DNA of 64,000 nucleotides from Clostridium estertheticum (lineage in GTDB: Bacteria; Bacillota; Clostridia; Clostridiales; Clostridiaceae): the NCBI RefSeq assembly GCF_011065935.2, contig NZ_JAAMNH020000001.1, forward strand, positions 827,001 through 891,000, given 5' to 3'. Shown piece after piece: positions 25,609 through 35,923 of this stretch (positions are counted from its first letter, which is position 1; every line of letters begins with the position of its first letter). The notes beneath the pieces were generated by a model, which made no database searches, was not told where the DNA came from, and was given only the letters and a program-made list of their open reading frames with translations. The translations under genes were made by a program, and so were the position numbers.

Positions 25609-26154
25609 CTATAATTTTATATTTTTACTTCTTTATACCTATTAGACCATAAAAAATGTAAGAGTGTTTTTTGTTTTTAAGATTTATTTTATAATCTTAT
25701 ATTTTAAAATAAATAAGTTTTAGGAGACCGCACAGAGCAAATAAGAGTAGGAATTATAAATTATGTTATTAACTATAAAGGAACAAAATCAATTTCCTAA
25801 ATTATGGACACGTTTACAGTGTTGCTACCATTGAATTTTATATCTTTTACTTTATTTTTTAATTTTAGAGTGCCACATAATTTGATAAAAAACAAAGAGG
25901 AATTTAGAGAAGAGGAAAAAAAAAATGTCTCTTTCATAATGTATATAAAAGAGGTATTATTATACTTGCGTTGTTATTTGTAGTAGCTATATTTGGTGCA
26001 TTATCGCATTGATGGTTCGCTCAATTTATATAAAATACCAATATCATATATCTAGTGGAGACAAGTCCGAAAATACTGAAGATTAGAACACAAAATGAAA
26101 TGCAGACTTAAAATGGGAACGTACTAAGTCTGTATTTTATTGTGATTAGAAGGG
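25609..26154. other. Gene-free stretch with a membrane-segment relic and terminator
   Basis: A short plus-strand frame near 25948-26012 reads KRGIIILALLFVVAIFGALSH, a lone hydrophobic segment without a start, probably a relic. CAGACTTA/TAAGTCTG at 26103-26132 followed by TATTTTATT is terminator-like and ends whatever was transcribed here, just before the L,D-transpeptidase gene. Confidence 0.45.
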
Positions 26155-27597
26155 GTGGGCATTACGGAAAATGAATTAGAAAAGTCAATAATAAGGCCAA
26201 TAAAAAAGCACAAGAAAATTGTTATGGGTATTATAGTTTCTATTTGCACTTTACTTGTTATTTATTTTGGAGGGGCAATTTATTTCATGAATCATTTTTA
26301 TTTTGGTTCAGAAATAAATGGCATTAATGTTTCAGGTGAAATTGTGGATAATGTAAATAAAAAAATGGCATCTGAAATTCAAACATATAAGTTAAATATA
26401 AAAGAACGAGGCGGTAAAAATGAGCAAATCAGTGGTAATGAAGTTGGGTTAAAGTATAAGTCAGATGGACAATTTAAGGGCTTTAAAGATAGACAAAATC
26501 CCTATAAATGGATTTCATCAGTTTTTAATAAAAAAGATTTTAAAATGATAGATGAGGTTAAATATGATAAGAATCTATTGAAGGAAAGGGTGGACAAGCT
26601 CTCTTGTTTTGATAGCAGTAGTGTAATTGAGCCTAAAAATCCTAGTTTTAAGTATACAGATAATGGTTATGTGATTGTAAGTGAAGTTGCTGGAAACAAG
26701 GTTAATAAAGACATTTTATACGAACATGTGTCAGATGCAGTAATGAAGGGGGAAACTACAATTGATTTGGAGTCAATCAATTGCTATGTTAAACCAAAAT
26801 ATACTTCAAAATCTCAAAAAATCGTCGACACTAGGAACATGCTTAACCAATATGTATCCTCAAAAATTACCTATACTTTTGGAGACAATAAAGAATTTTT
26901 AGATAGTTCTACAATAAATAAGTGGCTTACCGTTGATGAGAATATTAAAGTCACATTAGACGAAAAAGAAGTTGAAAATTATATAGATGTACTTGCAAGC
27001 AAATATAATACAATTGGTAAGAGAAGAAATTTTGTATCATCATCAGGAAAGGCTATGAATATTGACACTGGTGATTATGGCTGGTCCATTAATAGAGTTA
27101 AAGAAACTCAAGCTTTAATTTCGATCATAAAAGAAGGGAAAACTATAGCAAAAGAACCAGCATATACTCAAACTGCCTTATATCATGGCAACAATGATAT
27201 GGGGAATACCTATGTAGAAATAGATCTGACAATACAGCACTTATGGTTTTATAAAAATGGTTTGCTGATAGTACAAGGGGACATTGTCACAGGTACTGAG
27301 GGGTCGGAGAATGCAACACCAGAAGGCATTTATAAGTTGAAATATAAAGAAAAAAATGCAATCCTTAAAGGTCAAGGTTACGCTTCTCCTGTTAACTTTT
27401 GGATGCCCTTTAATGGAGGGATAGGAATTCATGATGCAAGCTGGAGAGATAAGTTTGGAGGAAAGCTATATATGACAGGAGGGTCACATGGTTGTATAAA
27501 TTCACCATACGATTTAGCAAAAGCAATATTTGATAATATTGACGCAGGTACTCCAGTTGTTTGTTATAATGAGCAAGGAGTTTTGGTGAGTAAGTAG
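26155..27597 (+). CDS. Membrane-anchored L,D-transpeptidase (YkuD) with PG-binding domain
   Basis: 480 residues: cytoplasmic N-terminus, a membrane helix (about 23-45), a VanW/PG_binding_4-type region (about 80-340), then a YkuD catalytic domain (about 355-475) with IGIHDASW and active-site Cys in GGSHGCIN. It would form 3-3 cross-links from tetrapeptide stems outside the membrane. The start is read as GTG 26155 with AGAAGGG immediately upstream; that spacing is short, so the exact start is unsure. The DD-carboxypeptidase that makes tetrapeptides follows 35 bp downstream. Confidence 0.9.
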   Translation: MGITENELEKSIIRPIKKHKKIVMGIIVSICTLLVIYFGGAIYFMNHFYFGSEINGINVSGEIVDNVNKKMASEIQTYKLNIKERGGKNEQISGNEVGLKYKSDGQFKGFKDRQNPYKWISSVFNKKDFKMIDEVKYDKNLLKERVDKLSCFDSSSVIEPKNPSFKYTDNGYVIVSEVAGNKVNKDILYEHVSDAVMKGETTIDLESINCYVKPKYTSKSQKIVDTRNMLNQYVSSKITYTFGDNKEFLDSSTINKWLTVDENIKVTLDEKEVENYIDVLASKYNTIGKRRNFVSSSGKAMNIDTGDYGWSINRVKETQALISIIKEGKTIAKEPAYTQTALYHGNNDMGNTYVEIDLTIQHLWFYKNGLLIVQGDIVTGTEGSENATPEGIYKLKYKEKNAILKGQGYASPVNFWMPFNGGIGIHDASWRDKFGGKLYMTGGSHGCINSPYDLAKAIFDNIDAGTPVVCYNEQGVLVSK

Positions 27598-27632
27598 GTA
27601 CACAATAAATTAAAGTAATGGAGAGATGAAAG

Positions 27633-28901
27633 TTGAAAAACAAAAGATTTTTTATTTTGATTGTATTATTTCTAGTATTTTCTATGAGTTCAAATATTTT
27701 CGCTGCGGGTATAGATGGTACTACTAATTTATCATCAATATATGGGGAAGCAGCCATCACTGTAGATGTTGCAACTGGGGAAATAATTTATGCAAAAAAT
27801 GTAGATAAGCAAATGTACCCAGCAAGTACAACAAAGCTAATGACTGCACTATTGCTGGCTGAGAACCTGGGAAAAAATGATGAATTAAAATATACGCAAA
27901 GTGCAAAATCTCAGCCCGCGGATTCATTAAATGTTAATTTTCATCCAATCGAGCTTTACGAAACCATGTCAGCTGTGGACGTAATGGATGGACTGTTACT
28001 GTATTCAGCAAATGATATGGCCTATATGATTGCAGACAATGTTTCAGGAAATTCTACAAGCTTTATGAAAATGATGAATGACAAGGCGGCAAAATTGCAC
28101 ATGACAGGTACTCATTTTGTAACTTCTAATGGGCTTCATAGTCCAGATCATTATACTACGTCTTATGATATGAGTATATTGGCGAGAACCTCATTTTTAA
28201 ATCCATGGGTAAAAGAGTCAATGAATAAAAAGCAAAATACTATATCAACATCAAAAGGTACAACATTTGTTATTGAAAATAGTAACAAACTTCTTGGAAC
28301 CGATGGTTGTATTGGTGGGAAAACAGGGTATACTTCAAAAGCTGGGAGATGTCTTGTAGCTTTTTATGAAAGAAAAGGAAGACAAATTATGGGAGTTGTT
28401 ATGGGATCAGTCAAAGATGCCAATGACACTTATGTTTTCAATGATATGAAAAAAATAATTGACTATAGCTATAATTTACAACCCACAATACTACATGCAA
28501 AAAATGACATTATAAAAACTGAAACATTAAAATACAAACCGCTTGGCTCCTTTGGACCAGAGAAAACTGTTAGTGTACCACTTGTAGCTAAAGAAGACAT
28601 TAGCTATTTCAACAACGAAGCAAACAAAAAAGATTTGCAGGAAAATATAAACTTAACCAGTATTGACCCTACTAGTCTTAAAGGGGATAAGAGCATTGGA
28701 ACCTTGTCACTAACTGAAAAAGGGAAAGTCAAAACTTACAAGCTTTATTCAATGGCTTCGAAAGGAACTTTAATAAAAAATACTATAATTATTTATCTTA
28801 TGATTGCTGGAATATTTATTTTATTTTTAATAGGAATAGCAGTTATAATAAGGGCCGTTAATTTAAGTAAAACGAAAAAAAGGAAATTTAAAAGGAATTA
28901 A
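27633..28901 (+). CDS. D-alanyl-D-alanine carboxypeptidase (S11, DacF/PBP5-like)
   Basis: 422 residues with signal peptide (about 1-25), S11 motifs S65-TTK68 (ASTTKL), S125-AN (LLYSAND) and K230-TG (GGKTGYT), a C-terminal beta domain (about 270-370) and, unusually for a class with amphipathic anchors, a real C-terminal membrane helix (about 384-408) with a basic tail. It trims pentapeptides to tetrapeptides. TTG start with GGAGAG 7-8 bases upstream. Likely cotranscribed with the upstream L,D-transpeptidase, whose donor substrate it generates. Confidence 0.93.
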   Translation: MKNKRFFILIVLFLVFSMSSNIFAAGIDGTTNLSSIYGEAAITVDVATGEIIYAKNVDKQMYPASTTKLMTALLLAENLGKNDELKYTQSAKSQPADSLNVNFHPIELYETMSAVDVMDGLLLYSANDMAYMIADNVSGNSTSFMKMMNDKAAKLHMTGTHFVTSNGLHSPDHYTTSYDMSILARTSFLNPWVKESMNKKQNTISTSKGTTFVIENSNKLLGTDGCIGGKTGYTSKAGRCLVAFYERKGRQIMGVVMGSVKDANDTYVFNDMKKIIDYSYNLQPTILHAKNDIIKTETLKYKPLGSFGPEKTVSVPLVAKEDISYFNNEANKKDLQENINLTSIDPTSLKGDKSIGTLSLTEKGKVKTYKLYSMASKGTLIKNTIIIYLMIAGIFILFLIGIAVIIRAVNLSKTKKRKFKRN

Positions 28902-29292
28902 AATTGACACAAACAATTTTTAACCAGATAAAAGAGATAAAAGGGAATTCACTTATGAATTCCCTTTTATTATAGAAATATATTTAATTTGGTACAGAAG
29001 AAGGCTTTGCCTTTGGTGTCTCTTTCAATTTCGAGTATACTACTATTAGAATTAGTATGATGTATATAAAAAAATTATTGTTAGAATTAAATAATTACAG
29101 TATTACTTAAAAAAACGTATACATTGTTAAATTATTATGATAAAATAATAAAAAGATTGCAATTTTCTGAACATTAAAGTGCTGTGTTTGCACTATCTAG
29201 CGCAGAAATTACTGATTCAGAAGTATATAATTAATTGTATGTGAAATCAGAGAGTTAATTATATAAATAAAATATTTCAGGAGGGATTTCCA
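28902..29292. other. Intergenic region with terminator and a tail-like relic
   Basis: AAAAGGGAATTC/GAATTCCCTTTT at 28939-28970 followed by ATT is the terminator of the wall-enzyme pair. On the minus strand 28988-29075 reads FIYIILILIVVYSKLKETPK then AKPSSVPN and a stop, perhaps the tail of a lost membrane protein. No gene is visible in the rest. TCAGGAGGG precedes the next gene. Confidence 0.5.
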
Positions 29293-30369
29293 ATGATAAA
29301 ACAAAGACTTGATAAGGTTCTAAAGATTATGAGTGAAGAGAAAATACCGCAAATGATAGTTTCTGATCCATCAGCAATATTTTATCTTACAGGAAAATGG
29401 ATTTTTCCAGGAGAGAGAATGCTTGCATTGTATATTAATTTAAATGGAAACAACAAATTAATTATTAATGAGTTATTTCCTATAAGTGAAGATTTAGGTT
29501 TGGAAAAGATATGGTATAACGATACTCAAAGTCCAGTGAAAATTCTTGCAGACAACATAGATAAAGAAAGCCCAATGGGTATAGATAAAAACTGGCCAGC
29601 ACATTTCTTAATAAAATTAATGCAATTAAAGGGTGGAAGCTCATTTGTCAATGGATCTGAAATTCTTGACAAAGTAAGAATGTGTAAGGATGAAAATGAA
29701 AAAGAATTAATGAGAGCAGCCTCAAAATTAAATGATAGTGCTATGGGCGAAATGATAAAACTTGTGCCTGATAAGCATTCAGAAACAAAAATGGGAAAAT
29801 TACTTGGTGAGTTATGGGATAAAATGGGAACTGAAGGTCATTCCTTTGATCCGATTATAGGATATGGTGCAAATGCAGCAGACCCTCATCATGTAATGGA
29901 CAAATCAACAGTAAAGCCAGGAGATAGTGTAGTTATTGATATCGGCTGTAAAAAGGATTCATACTGCTCAGATATGACTAGAACTGTATTCTACAAAAGT
30001 GTATCAGACCACAGCAGAGAAGTTTACGAAATTGTTAAAGAAGCAAACAGAAGAGGAATTGAGAAAGTTAAAGCAGGAGTTAGATTTTGCGATATAGACG
30101 CAGCAGCTAGAGACTATATAACGGAAAAAGGCTACGGAAAATACTTCACTCATAGACTGGGACATTCAATAGGTATTGAGGTTCATGATTTCGGTGATGT
30201 TTCATCTGTTAATACAGATGAAGTTCAGGTTGGACAAATATTCTCCATAGAACCAGGTATTTACTTGCCAGGAGACGTAGGAGTTCGTATAGAAGATTTG
30301 GTAATAGTAACAAAAGATGGTTGTGAAGTATTAAATCATTATACAAAGGATTTAATTATTGTAGAATAG
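29293..30369 (+). CDS. M24 family Xaa-Pro peptidase
   Basis: 358 residues: creatinase-like N-terminal domain (about 1-125), then the pita-bread catalytic domain. The five metal ligands are visible: Asp in VIDIGCKKDSYCSDMTRT (two), His in HRLGHSIGIEVHD, Glu in SIEPGIY and Glu in GVRIEDLV. It removes residues linked to proline (dipeptidase or aminopeptidase type, not distinguishable). GGAGGG precedes the ATG. It lies 97 bp upstream of a second, larger M24 enzyme and a peptide transporter. Confidence 0.92.
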   Translation: MIKQRLDKVLKIMSEEKIPQMIVSDPSAIFYLTGKWIFPGERMLALYINLNGNNKLIINELFPISEDLGLEKIWYNDTQSPVKILADNIDKESPMGIDKNWPAHFLIKLMQLKGGSSFVNGSEILDKVRMCKDENEKELMRAASKLNDSAMGEMIKLVPDKHSETKMGKLLGELWDKMGTEGHSFDPIIGYGANAADPHHVMDKSTVKPGDSVVIDIGCKKDSYCSDMTRTVFYKSVSDHSREVYEIVKEANRRGIEKVKAGVRFCDIDAAARDYITEKGYGKYFTHRLGHSIGIEVHDFGDVSSVNTDEVQVGQIFSIEPGIYLPGDVGVRIEDLVIVTKDGCEVLNHYTKDLIIVE

Positions 30370-30465
30370 AATATTGGGAATTAGATCTATGTATAATATA
30401 TACACTTTTATCGAACACACGGAGCAGTAACTTACATGTGAATTTTATGAAGGGAAGGGAAAGTA

Positions 30466-32265
30466 ATGAGTGAAAGTGTAAAAGAAAGAATTTCAAAACT
30501 GAGAGCATTTATGGAGGAAAAGGGAATAGATACCTATGTTGTTCCATCCGCAGACAATCATCAAAGCGAGTATGTAGGAGAATACTTTAAGGCAAGATCC
30601 TATGTAACCGGTTTTACGGGCTCTGCCGGAACGGCGGTCATTACAAAAGACAAAGCGGGTCTTTGGACGGATGGAAGGTATTTTCTTCAGGCCGAGCATC
30701 AGCTTGAAGGCAGTGGAATTAAGCTCTTCAAGATGGGAAACCCTGGAGTCCCTACTGTATTGGAATACATAAAAGCTGAGATGACTAATAATGGAAAACT
30801 CGGATTTGATGGACGTCTCATGGCGATGCAAGAAGGGGAAGATTTTGCTTTGGCACTTGCCCATAAGAATGCTACCATTGAGTATGCTTACGATCTCGTA
30901 GGTAAGGTATGGGAAGACCGTCCTAAGATAGCAAATGAACCTGTTTTTCTTCTTGAGGAAAAGTATTCCGGCGAAAGCAGATTGTCCAAGCTGTCTAGGA
31001 TAAGAGGCACAATGAAAGATGTAGGAGCAAACTACCATATCATCACAACCTTGGATGATATCGCATGGCTTCTCAACATCCGAGGAAATGATGTTATGTA
31101 TTCACCGCTGGTGCTATGTTATGCGGTTGTTAGCATGGAAAAGGTAGACCTGTTCATTAAAGAAAGTAGGCTTAATGTAAATGTCAGGGAAGCTTTAGTC
31201 AAGGATGGTGTGGAGTTAAGGCCTTACAACGACATTTATGAATTTGTCAAGGGCTTTAAGGCTGAAGATGTTGTGCTGATTGACCCGGACAGGATTAATT
31301 ATGCGTTGTATAAGAACATTCCAGTTCAGACAAAAAAAATCGAAGCAGATAATCCTAGCATCCTGTTCAAGGCAATAAAAAACCCTGTGGAGCTAGCCAA
31401 TATTGAAAAAGCCCACATTAAAGACGGTGTTGCCATTACGAAACTCATGTATTGGTTGAAAACAAATATCTCAAAAACAACAATCACAGAAATTAGTGCG
31501 TCAGAAAAACTGGAAGAGCTTAGAAAACAGCAAGAGGGTTACTTGTGGCAAAGCTTCGCACCAATTTGCGCTTTCAAGGAACATGCAGCCATGATGCACT
31601 ATTCGGCTACACCTGAAACAGATGTGGAACTTGCAGAGGGACACTTATTATTAATGGATACCGGCGGAAACTACTTTGAAGGCACAACAGATATCACTAG
31701 AACATTCGCCCTTGGCGAAGTGAGCAAAGAACTTAAAAAGCACTTCACGGCCGTGGCTAGAGGTATGATGAATTTGGCCCGTGCTAGATTCCTTTACGGA
31801 TGCAAAGGCTATAACTTGGATATATTGGCTAGAGAACCAATGTGGAGTCTTGACCTGGATTATAAATGCGGAACTGGTCATGGTGTCGGCTATTTGCTGA
31901 ATATTCATGAAGGACCAAGCGGTTTCAGATGGTCTATCGTACCATCAAAGCATGAAACTAATACCTTGGAAGAAGGCATGGTCATAACCGATGAACCTGG
32001 AATTTATATTGATGGATCCCATGGCATCCGGATAGAGAATGAGCTCATTGTAAGAAAAGGCGTTGAAAACGAATCTGGTCAATTCATGCACTTTGATGCT
32101 GTAACTTATGCTCCAATCGATTTGGATGCTATAGCTGCAGAAGACCTTAACCGTGATGAGAAACTGTATTTAAACAGTTATCATAAGCTTGTGTACGAGA
32201 AATTAGCCCAGTACCTGAGTATTGAAGAGAGAGAGTGGCTAAAATTGTATACAAGAGAAGTTTAA
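30466..32265 (+). CDS. Three-domain Xaa-Pro aminopeptidase (aminopeptidase P)
   Basis: 599 residues, the size of the long, eukaryote-like aminopeptidase P with two creatinase-like N-terminal domains and a catalytic C-terminal domain. Metal ligands: Asp in LLMDTGGNYFEGTTDITRTF (two), His in GTGHGVGYLLNIHEGP, Glu in TDEPGIY and Glu in GIRIENEL. It cleaves Xaa from Xaa-Pro peptides. AAGGGAAGGG precedes ATG. It has somewhat higher GC than surrounding genes, shared with the following transporter, suggesting that the pair moved together. Confidence 0.95.
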   Translation: MSESVKERISKLRAFMEEKGIDTYVVPSADNHQSEYVGEYFKARSYVTGFTGSAGTAVITKDKAGLWTDGRYFLQAEHQLEGSGIKLFKMGNPGVPTVLEYIKAEMTNNGKLGFDGRLMAMQEGEDFALALAHKNATIEYAYDLVGKVWEDRPKIANEPVFLLEEKYSGESRLSKLSRIRGTMKDVGANYHIITTLDDIAWLLNIRGNDVMYSPLVLCYAVVSMEKVDLFIKESRLNVNVREALVKDGVELRPYNDIYEFVKGFKAEDVVLIDPDRINYALYKNIPVQTKKIEADNPSILFKAIKNPVELANIEKAHIKDGVAITKLMYWLKTNISKTTITEISASEKLEELRKQQEGYLWQSFAPICAFKEHAAMMHYSATPETDVELAEGHLLLMDTGGNYFEGTTDITRTFALGEVSKELKKHFTAVARGMMNLARARFLYGCKGYNLDILAREPMWSLDLDYKCGTGHGVGYLLNIHEGPSGFRWSIVPSKHETNTLEEGMVITDEPGIYIDGSHGIRIENELIVRKGVENESGQFMHFDAVTYAPIDLDAIAAEDLNRDEKLYLNSYHKLVYEKLAQYLSIEEREWLKLYTREV

Positions 32266-32298
32266 ACAAAAGAAAAAATTAGTTTAGGGGGGGAAATT

Positions 32299-33663
32299 AT
32301 GAGTGAAATTGTAGTTAAAAACAAAAGACCTTTTGGTTTTTACATTTGTTGTGTCGCGTTCATGTTCGAAAGGATGGCTTATTATTCTGCGAAGTATCTG
32401 ATTTTTGTTTTTGTTATGGCTACGGTGGTAACAGGCGGATTAGGTCTTACAAAGTTTGAAGCTGCACTTATTCAATCAAATCTTGTTGCGTTTACCTATC
32501 TTGCACCTATTATTGGCGGATATCTTTCTGATAGGCATATTGGTGCTAGATACTGTGTTCCGGTTGGACTAATTTTGATGGCCGGCGGGTATATAGTGGG
32601 TGGATCTGCAACTAGTGCCGTAACCATGAATGTGATGGTGGCACTTGTAGCCATCGGTACAGGTCTATTTAAAGGTAACGTTTCTGCAATCAGCGGCGCT
32701 TTGTTTGAAGACGAAAGTCAGCTGGATTCAGCATTTTCAGTTCAGTACTCATTCGTCAATATCGGAGCGTTTATCGGAACAACGGCGGTTGGTATTCTTA
32801 TAGCCACAACTTTTGCCCATGGTGGCGTTCAGGGCTTCAGACCTGCGTTCCAATTGTGCGGTCTCATTTGTGCAATTGATGCTGTGTGGTTCCTGTTCGG
32901 TATGAAATTCCTTGGAGAAGTAGGCAAAAAACCCTTCAAAGAAGGCAAGCACATGGAAAAGAAAGCTGTAACTGAAAATAAGCCATTAACAAGGGTGGAA
33001 AAAAGAAAGGTCTTTGCTATTGTCTTGGTATCTATATTCTCAGTTGTATTCTGGGTGTTCTGGTACCTGACTTACCTAGCTGTTTATGATTACGGCGGTC
33101 AGTTTGTTAACATGAATGTAGGCGGATTCGCAGTGCCACTTTCATGGTTCGACTCCTTGAACTCATTTGTATGTATTGCTATGGGACCAATTTTAGGTAT
33201 ACTGTGGTTCAAGCTGTCCAAGAGGCCTAAAGGCGATCTGAGCTTGTTTAAAAAATTGGCTCTGGGTCTTAGTTTACTTGGGATGTCATTTTTAATGCTT
33301 GTAGGTGCAGAAATTTCAAGAGGCACATCCAAGGCAAGCATAGTTTGGATTATTGCATTCGGTGTGCTCCTCAGTATGGGTGAAATGCTGTTCTCACCAC
33401 TTGGTAACTCCTTTGTTACTAAATATGCACCGAACAAGATTTACTCGGTACTTATGGGTGTTTGGATTTTAGCTTCCTTTATCGCAGGTAAATCCTATGG
33501 CTACCTGTATGAGTTTGCTTCAAAATTCCCGATTATACAGTCCTATGTTGTCATCCCGATCATTCTGTTCGTATGCGCAGTATTGCTGTTTATCTTTGAC
33601 AAAAAGCTTGTAAAACTGCTGGAAGATGAAGAACCAGCAAAAAAGGTTAATATACCAGCATAA
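32299..33663 (+). CDS. POT/PTR2-family peptide:proton symporter
   Basis: 454 residues with about 12-14 membrane helices. FERMAYYSAKYL in helix 1 and GGYLSDRHIGARYC after helix 2 are POT signatures. The helix-1 proton-coupling motif, normally ExxER, reads FMFER here, so the first Glu is replaced. That could mean altered coupling. It probably imports di/tripeptides for the two M24 peptidases just upstream (33-bp gap to the second); all three are followed by one terminator. GGGGGGG precedes ATG. Confidence 0.9.
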   Translation: MSEIVVKNKRPFGFYICCVAFMFERMAYYSAKYLIFVFVMATVVTGGLGLTKFEAALIQSNLVAFTYLAPIIGGYLSDRHIGARYCVPVGLILMAGGYIVGGSATSAVTMNVMVALVAIGTGLFKGNVSAISGALFEDESQLDSAFSVQYSFVNIGAFIGTTAVGILIATTFAHGGVQGFRPAFQLCGLICAIDAVWFLFGMKFLGEVGKKPFKEGKHMEKKAVTENKPLTRVEKRKVFAIVLVSIFSVVFWVFWYLTYLAVYDYGGQFVNMNVGGFAVPLSWFDSLNSFVCIAMGPILGILWFKLSKRPKGDLSLFKKLALGLSLLGMSFLMLVGAEISRGTSKASIVWIIAFGVLLSMGEMLFSPLGNSFVTKYAPNKIYSVLMGVWILASFIAGKSYGYLYEFASKFPIIQSYVVIPIILFVCAVLLFIFDKKLVKLLEDEEPAKKVNIPA

Positions 33664-33676
33664 TAGGTTTATTTTC

Positions 33677-33724
33677 TAAAAGAAAAAGATGGCTGCTGTC
33701 TTGCACAGTAGTCATCTTTTTTCT
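33677..33724 (+). terminator. Terminator of the peptidase/transporter operon
   Basis: AAAAAGATG-CT-CTGT pairs with ACAG-AG-CATCTTTTTT. Confidence 0.85.
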
Positions 33725-33903
33725 GTATTTTTGCGCAGTAACCATTTATATGGTGAAATAAACTTAAATTATGTTTACGATTTGTTTTGCCACCACGGGA
33801 CATTTATGAGTGAAGCAAATTTGCTAATGGGTTCAAAAAAGTAGTTGATAACAATTATCAAAAGATATATGATCAACATATAAATAATTAAAGAGGTGAT
33901 TGT

Positions 33904-34605
33904 ATGGAAATTGAAGAGGTAATGTTGTATTTAGAGGAGCATGGGAGCGAACAAACCCGTCGTATTTATGGGAACCATGGTATACCAGATCCTAAATATG
34001 GAGTTAAAGTTGTAGATCTTAAAAAACTTCAAAAGATCATAAAAAAAGATTATAATTTATCACTGCTACTGTTTGATACAGGTAATTATGATGCCATGTA
34101 CTTAGCAGGGCTTATTGCTGACGAGACGAAAATGACACTAAAGGACCTTAATCATTGGGTAGTCAATAGTCAATGTGAAAGTATAGCATGTACCACAGTT
34201 GCTTGGATTACTTCAGAAAGTTCTTTTGGTGTCCAGTTGGCTAGAGAATGGATACAGTCAGATATTGAGACAATTGCAGCAGCAGGGTGGTCAACCTATG
34301 GTAGCATTTTAGCCACACTGCCTAATGAAGTCATAGATATGGATGAGATAAGGCAGTATCTTGATCATATAGCAAAGGTTATTCATGATGAACGTGAAGG
34401 AGTTCAGTATCAAATGAACTTATTTGTTATTGCAGCTGGTGGTTATGTGCCAGGTTTATCAAAAGAAGCTAAGGAACTAGGAGACAAAATAGGGAAGGTG
34501 ACTGTGGCTATGGGTAACACTGCTTGTAAAGTACCTATGATTAGACATTACATTGAAAAGATGGAATCTCGTGGCGTTAAGAAAAGGAAACAAGCACGTT
34601 GTTGA
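33904..34605 (+). CDS. AlkD-like DNA alkylation repair protein
   Basis: 233 residues of HEAT-like helical repeats typical of DNA alkylation repair proteins: YGNHGIPDPKYGVKVVDLKK near the N-terminus, MYLAGLIADETKM in the middle, and a basic C-terminus (GVKKRKQARC) suited to DNA contact. AlkD proteins excise positively charged alkyl bases without flipping them. The family also has non-catalytic DNA-binding members, so activity is inferred. GAGGTGATTGT precedes the ATG. Monocistronic between terminators. Confidence 0.85.
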   Translation: MEIEEVMLYLEEHGSEQTRRIYGNHGIPDPKYGVKVVDLKKLQKIIKKDYNLSLLLFDTGNYDAMYLAGLIADETKMTLKDLNHWVVNSQCESIACTTVAWITSESSFGVQLAREWIQSDIETIAAAGWSTYGSILATLPNEVIDMDEIRQYLDHIAKVIHDEREGVQYQMNLFVIAAGGYVPGLSKEAKELGDKIGKVTVAMGNTACKVPMIRHYIEKMESRGVKKRKQARC

Positions 34606-34645
34606 ATACTTTCAATAAGCGAAGGAAATAAGTTATAAAATTGTA

Positions 34646-34686
34646 GAAGCCTAAGATAGAGTAAAATCTATCTTAGGCTATTTTAC
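34646..34686 (+). terminator. Terminator
   Basis: AGCCTAAGATAGA/TCTATCTTAGGCT, perfect 13-bp stem, then ATTTTACT. Confidence 0.85.
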
Positions 34687-34846
34687 TAGACTCTTTTATA
34701 AAAAAAATATCAAATATTAATTAATAATGAATATTGACAAGTAGTTTAATTCAGTATACAATAAAAATACGAATATCATGTAAAAATTTATAAATATAGG
34801 AAAAATATTATAAATGGAGGAAAAATATTATACATGGAGGGAAAAT

Positions 34847-35923
34847 ATGAATAAAAAAATTATAGGTTCGTTTCTTGGTGTATTAATGGTATTGGGATTA
34901 ACATCTATCCCAGCTTTTGCTTCAATGCCTAATGGTACTGTTATAATGGGCAATAAAGCATTCGACTTAAATTACGCTAATAATACAGCAAATATTAAAG
35001 AAATCAGTAATGCAATAGCTGCAGGCGGAGAATTATATGTTAAGGATTTTAGTGGAAAGTGGATTAACAATGTAAGTGGACAAACAGTAGATGCAAATGT
35101 AATACCAGCTGTAGTTTATAAGAATTCAGTTGGAGTAATTAACTATGACGCAGCAGATATAGATCAAGTGGCTATATTAGCAGCACTGGGAGACTCTATT
35201 ACTAATGGAATGAGCGCAACGAAGGGTAATGGGTATGTTGATCTTTTCTATAATAACTCAAAATCAATTCAGGGAAATGAAGGGATTAAGCTTATTAACC
35301 TTGGTATACCAGGAGAAAAAAGTAGAGATCTTTTAAGCAATCTACAGAATGATGCAGCTACCAAAGATGCTGTAAGCAAAGCTAAGATGATAACAATAAG
35401 TGTTGGAGGGAATAATCTTTTAGCACCTGTCATCAATGCAGTTGCAACTTCATTCAATCTTGCCACAACTTCACCTACATTTGCTAGTGATCTAAAATTG
35501 GCTTTAGCGAGTCCGAATAATCAGCAGACGTTGAATCTCACATTGAGTAAACTACCATCTGCATTAGCGTCAGGTGTGCAACAATTTGGTACGGATTGGG
35601 TAGGTATAATCGGAGCAATAAAGACTTTGGCTCCCAAGGCAGATATTTATGTAACAACATTATATAACCCCTTAAATCAGCTAGATCCCCTTTATATTGT
35701 ATTTGATCCAGCAATACAAGGAATAAATAAAATAATAAAAACACCAAATGCAGGTTATAAAGTGGCAGATGTATACACAGCATTTCATGATTACAAGGGT
35801 ACAGAACCTTTGATAAATTTTAGTTTATTCACAGGAAATCTGGATCCTCATCCGACAACAAAGGGTCATGAAGTTATATACCAGAGTCATGTTAGTGCTA
35901 AGGAAATAGTAGTTGCAAAATAA
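34847..35923 (+). CDS. Exported SGNH/GDSL hydrolase
   Basis: 358 residues from ATG 34847 (GGAGGG 6-7 bases upstream; the earlier ATG at 34814 sits in a copy of the same ATGGAGGAAAAT sequence). Signal peptide MNKKIIGSFLGVLMVLGL ending AFA, then about 90 residues of unknown role, then the hydrolase. Block I is AALGDSITNG (Ser nucleophile), block II Gly in GIPGEKS, block III SVGGNN, block V DPHPTTKGH. It would be secreted and cleave ester bonds in lipids or polymers; substrate unknown. Monocistronic. Confidence 0.92.
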   Translation: MNKKIIGSFLGVLMVLGLTSIPAFASMPNGTVIMGNKAFDLNYANNTANIKEISNAIAAGGELYVKDFSGKWINNVSGQTVDANVIPAVVYKNSVGVINYDAADIDQVAILAALGDSITNGMSATKGNGYVDLFYNNSKSIQGNEGIKLINLGIPGEKSRDLLSNLQNDAATKDAVSKAKMITISVGGNNLLAPVINAVATSFNLATTSPTFASDLKLALASPNNQQTLNLTLSKLPSALASGVQQFGTDWVGIIGAIKTLAPKADIYVTTLYNPLNQLDPLYIVFDPAIQGINKIIKTPNAGYKVADVYTAFHDYKGTEPLINFSLFTGNLDPHPTTKGHEVIYQSHVSAKEIVVAK

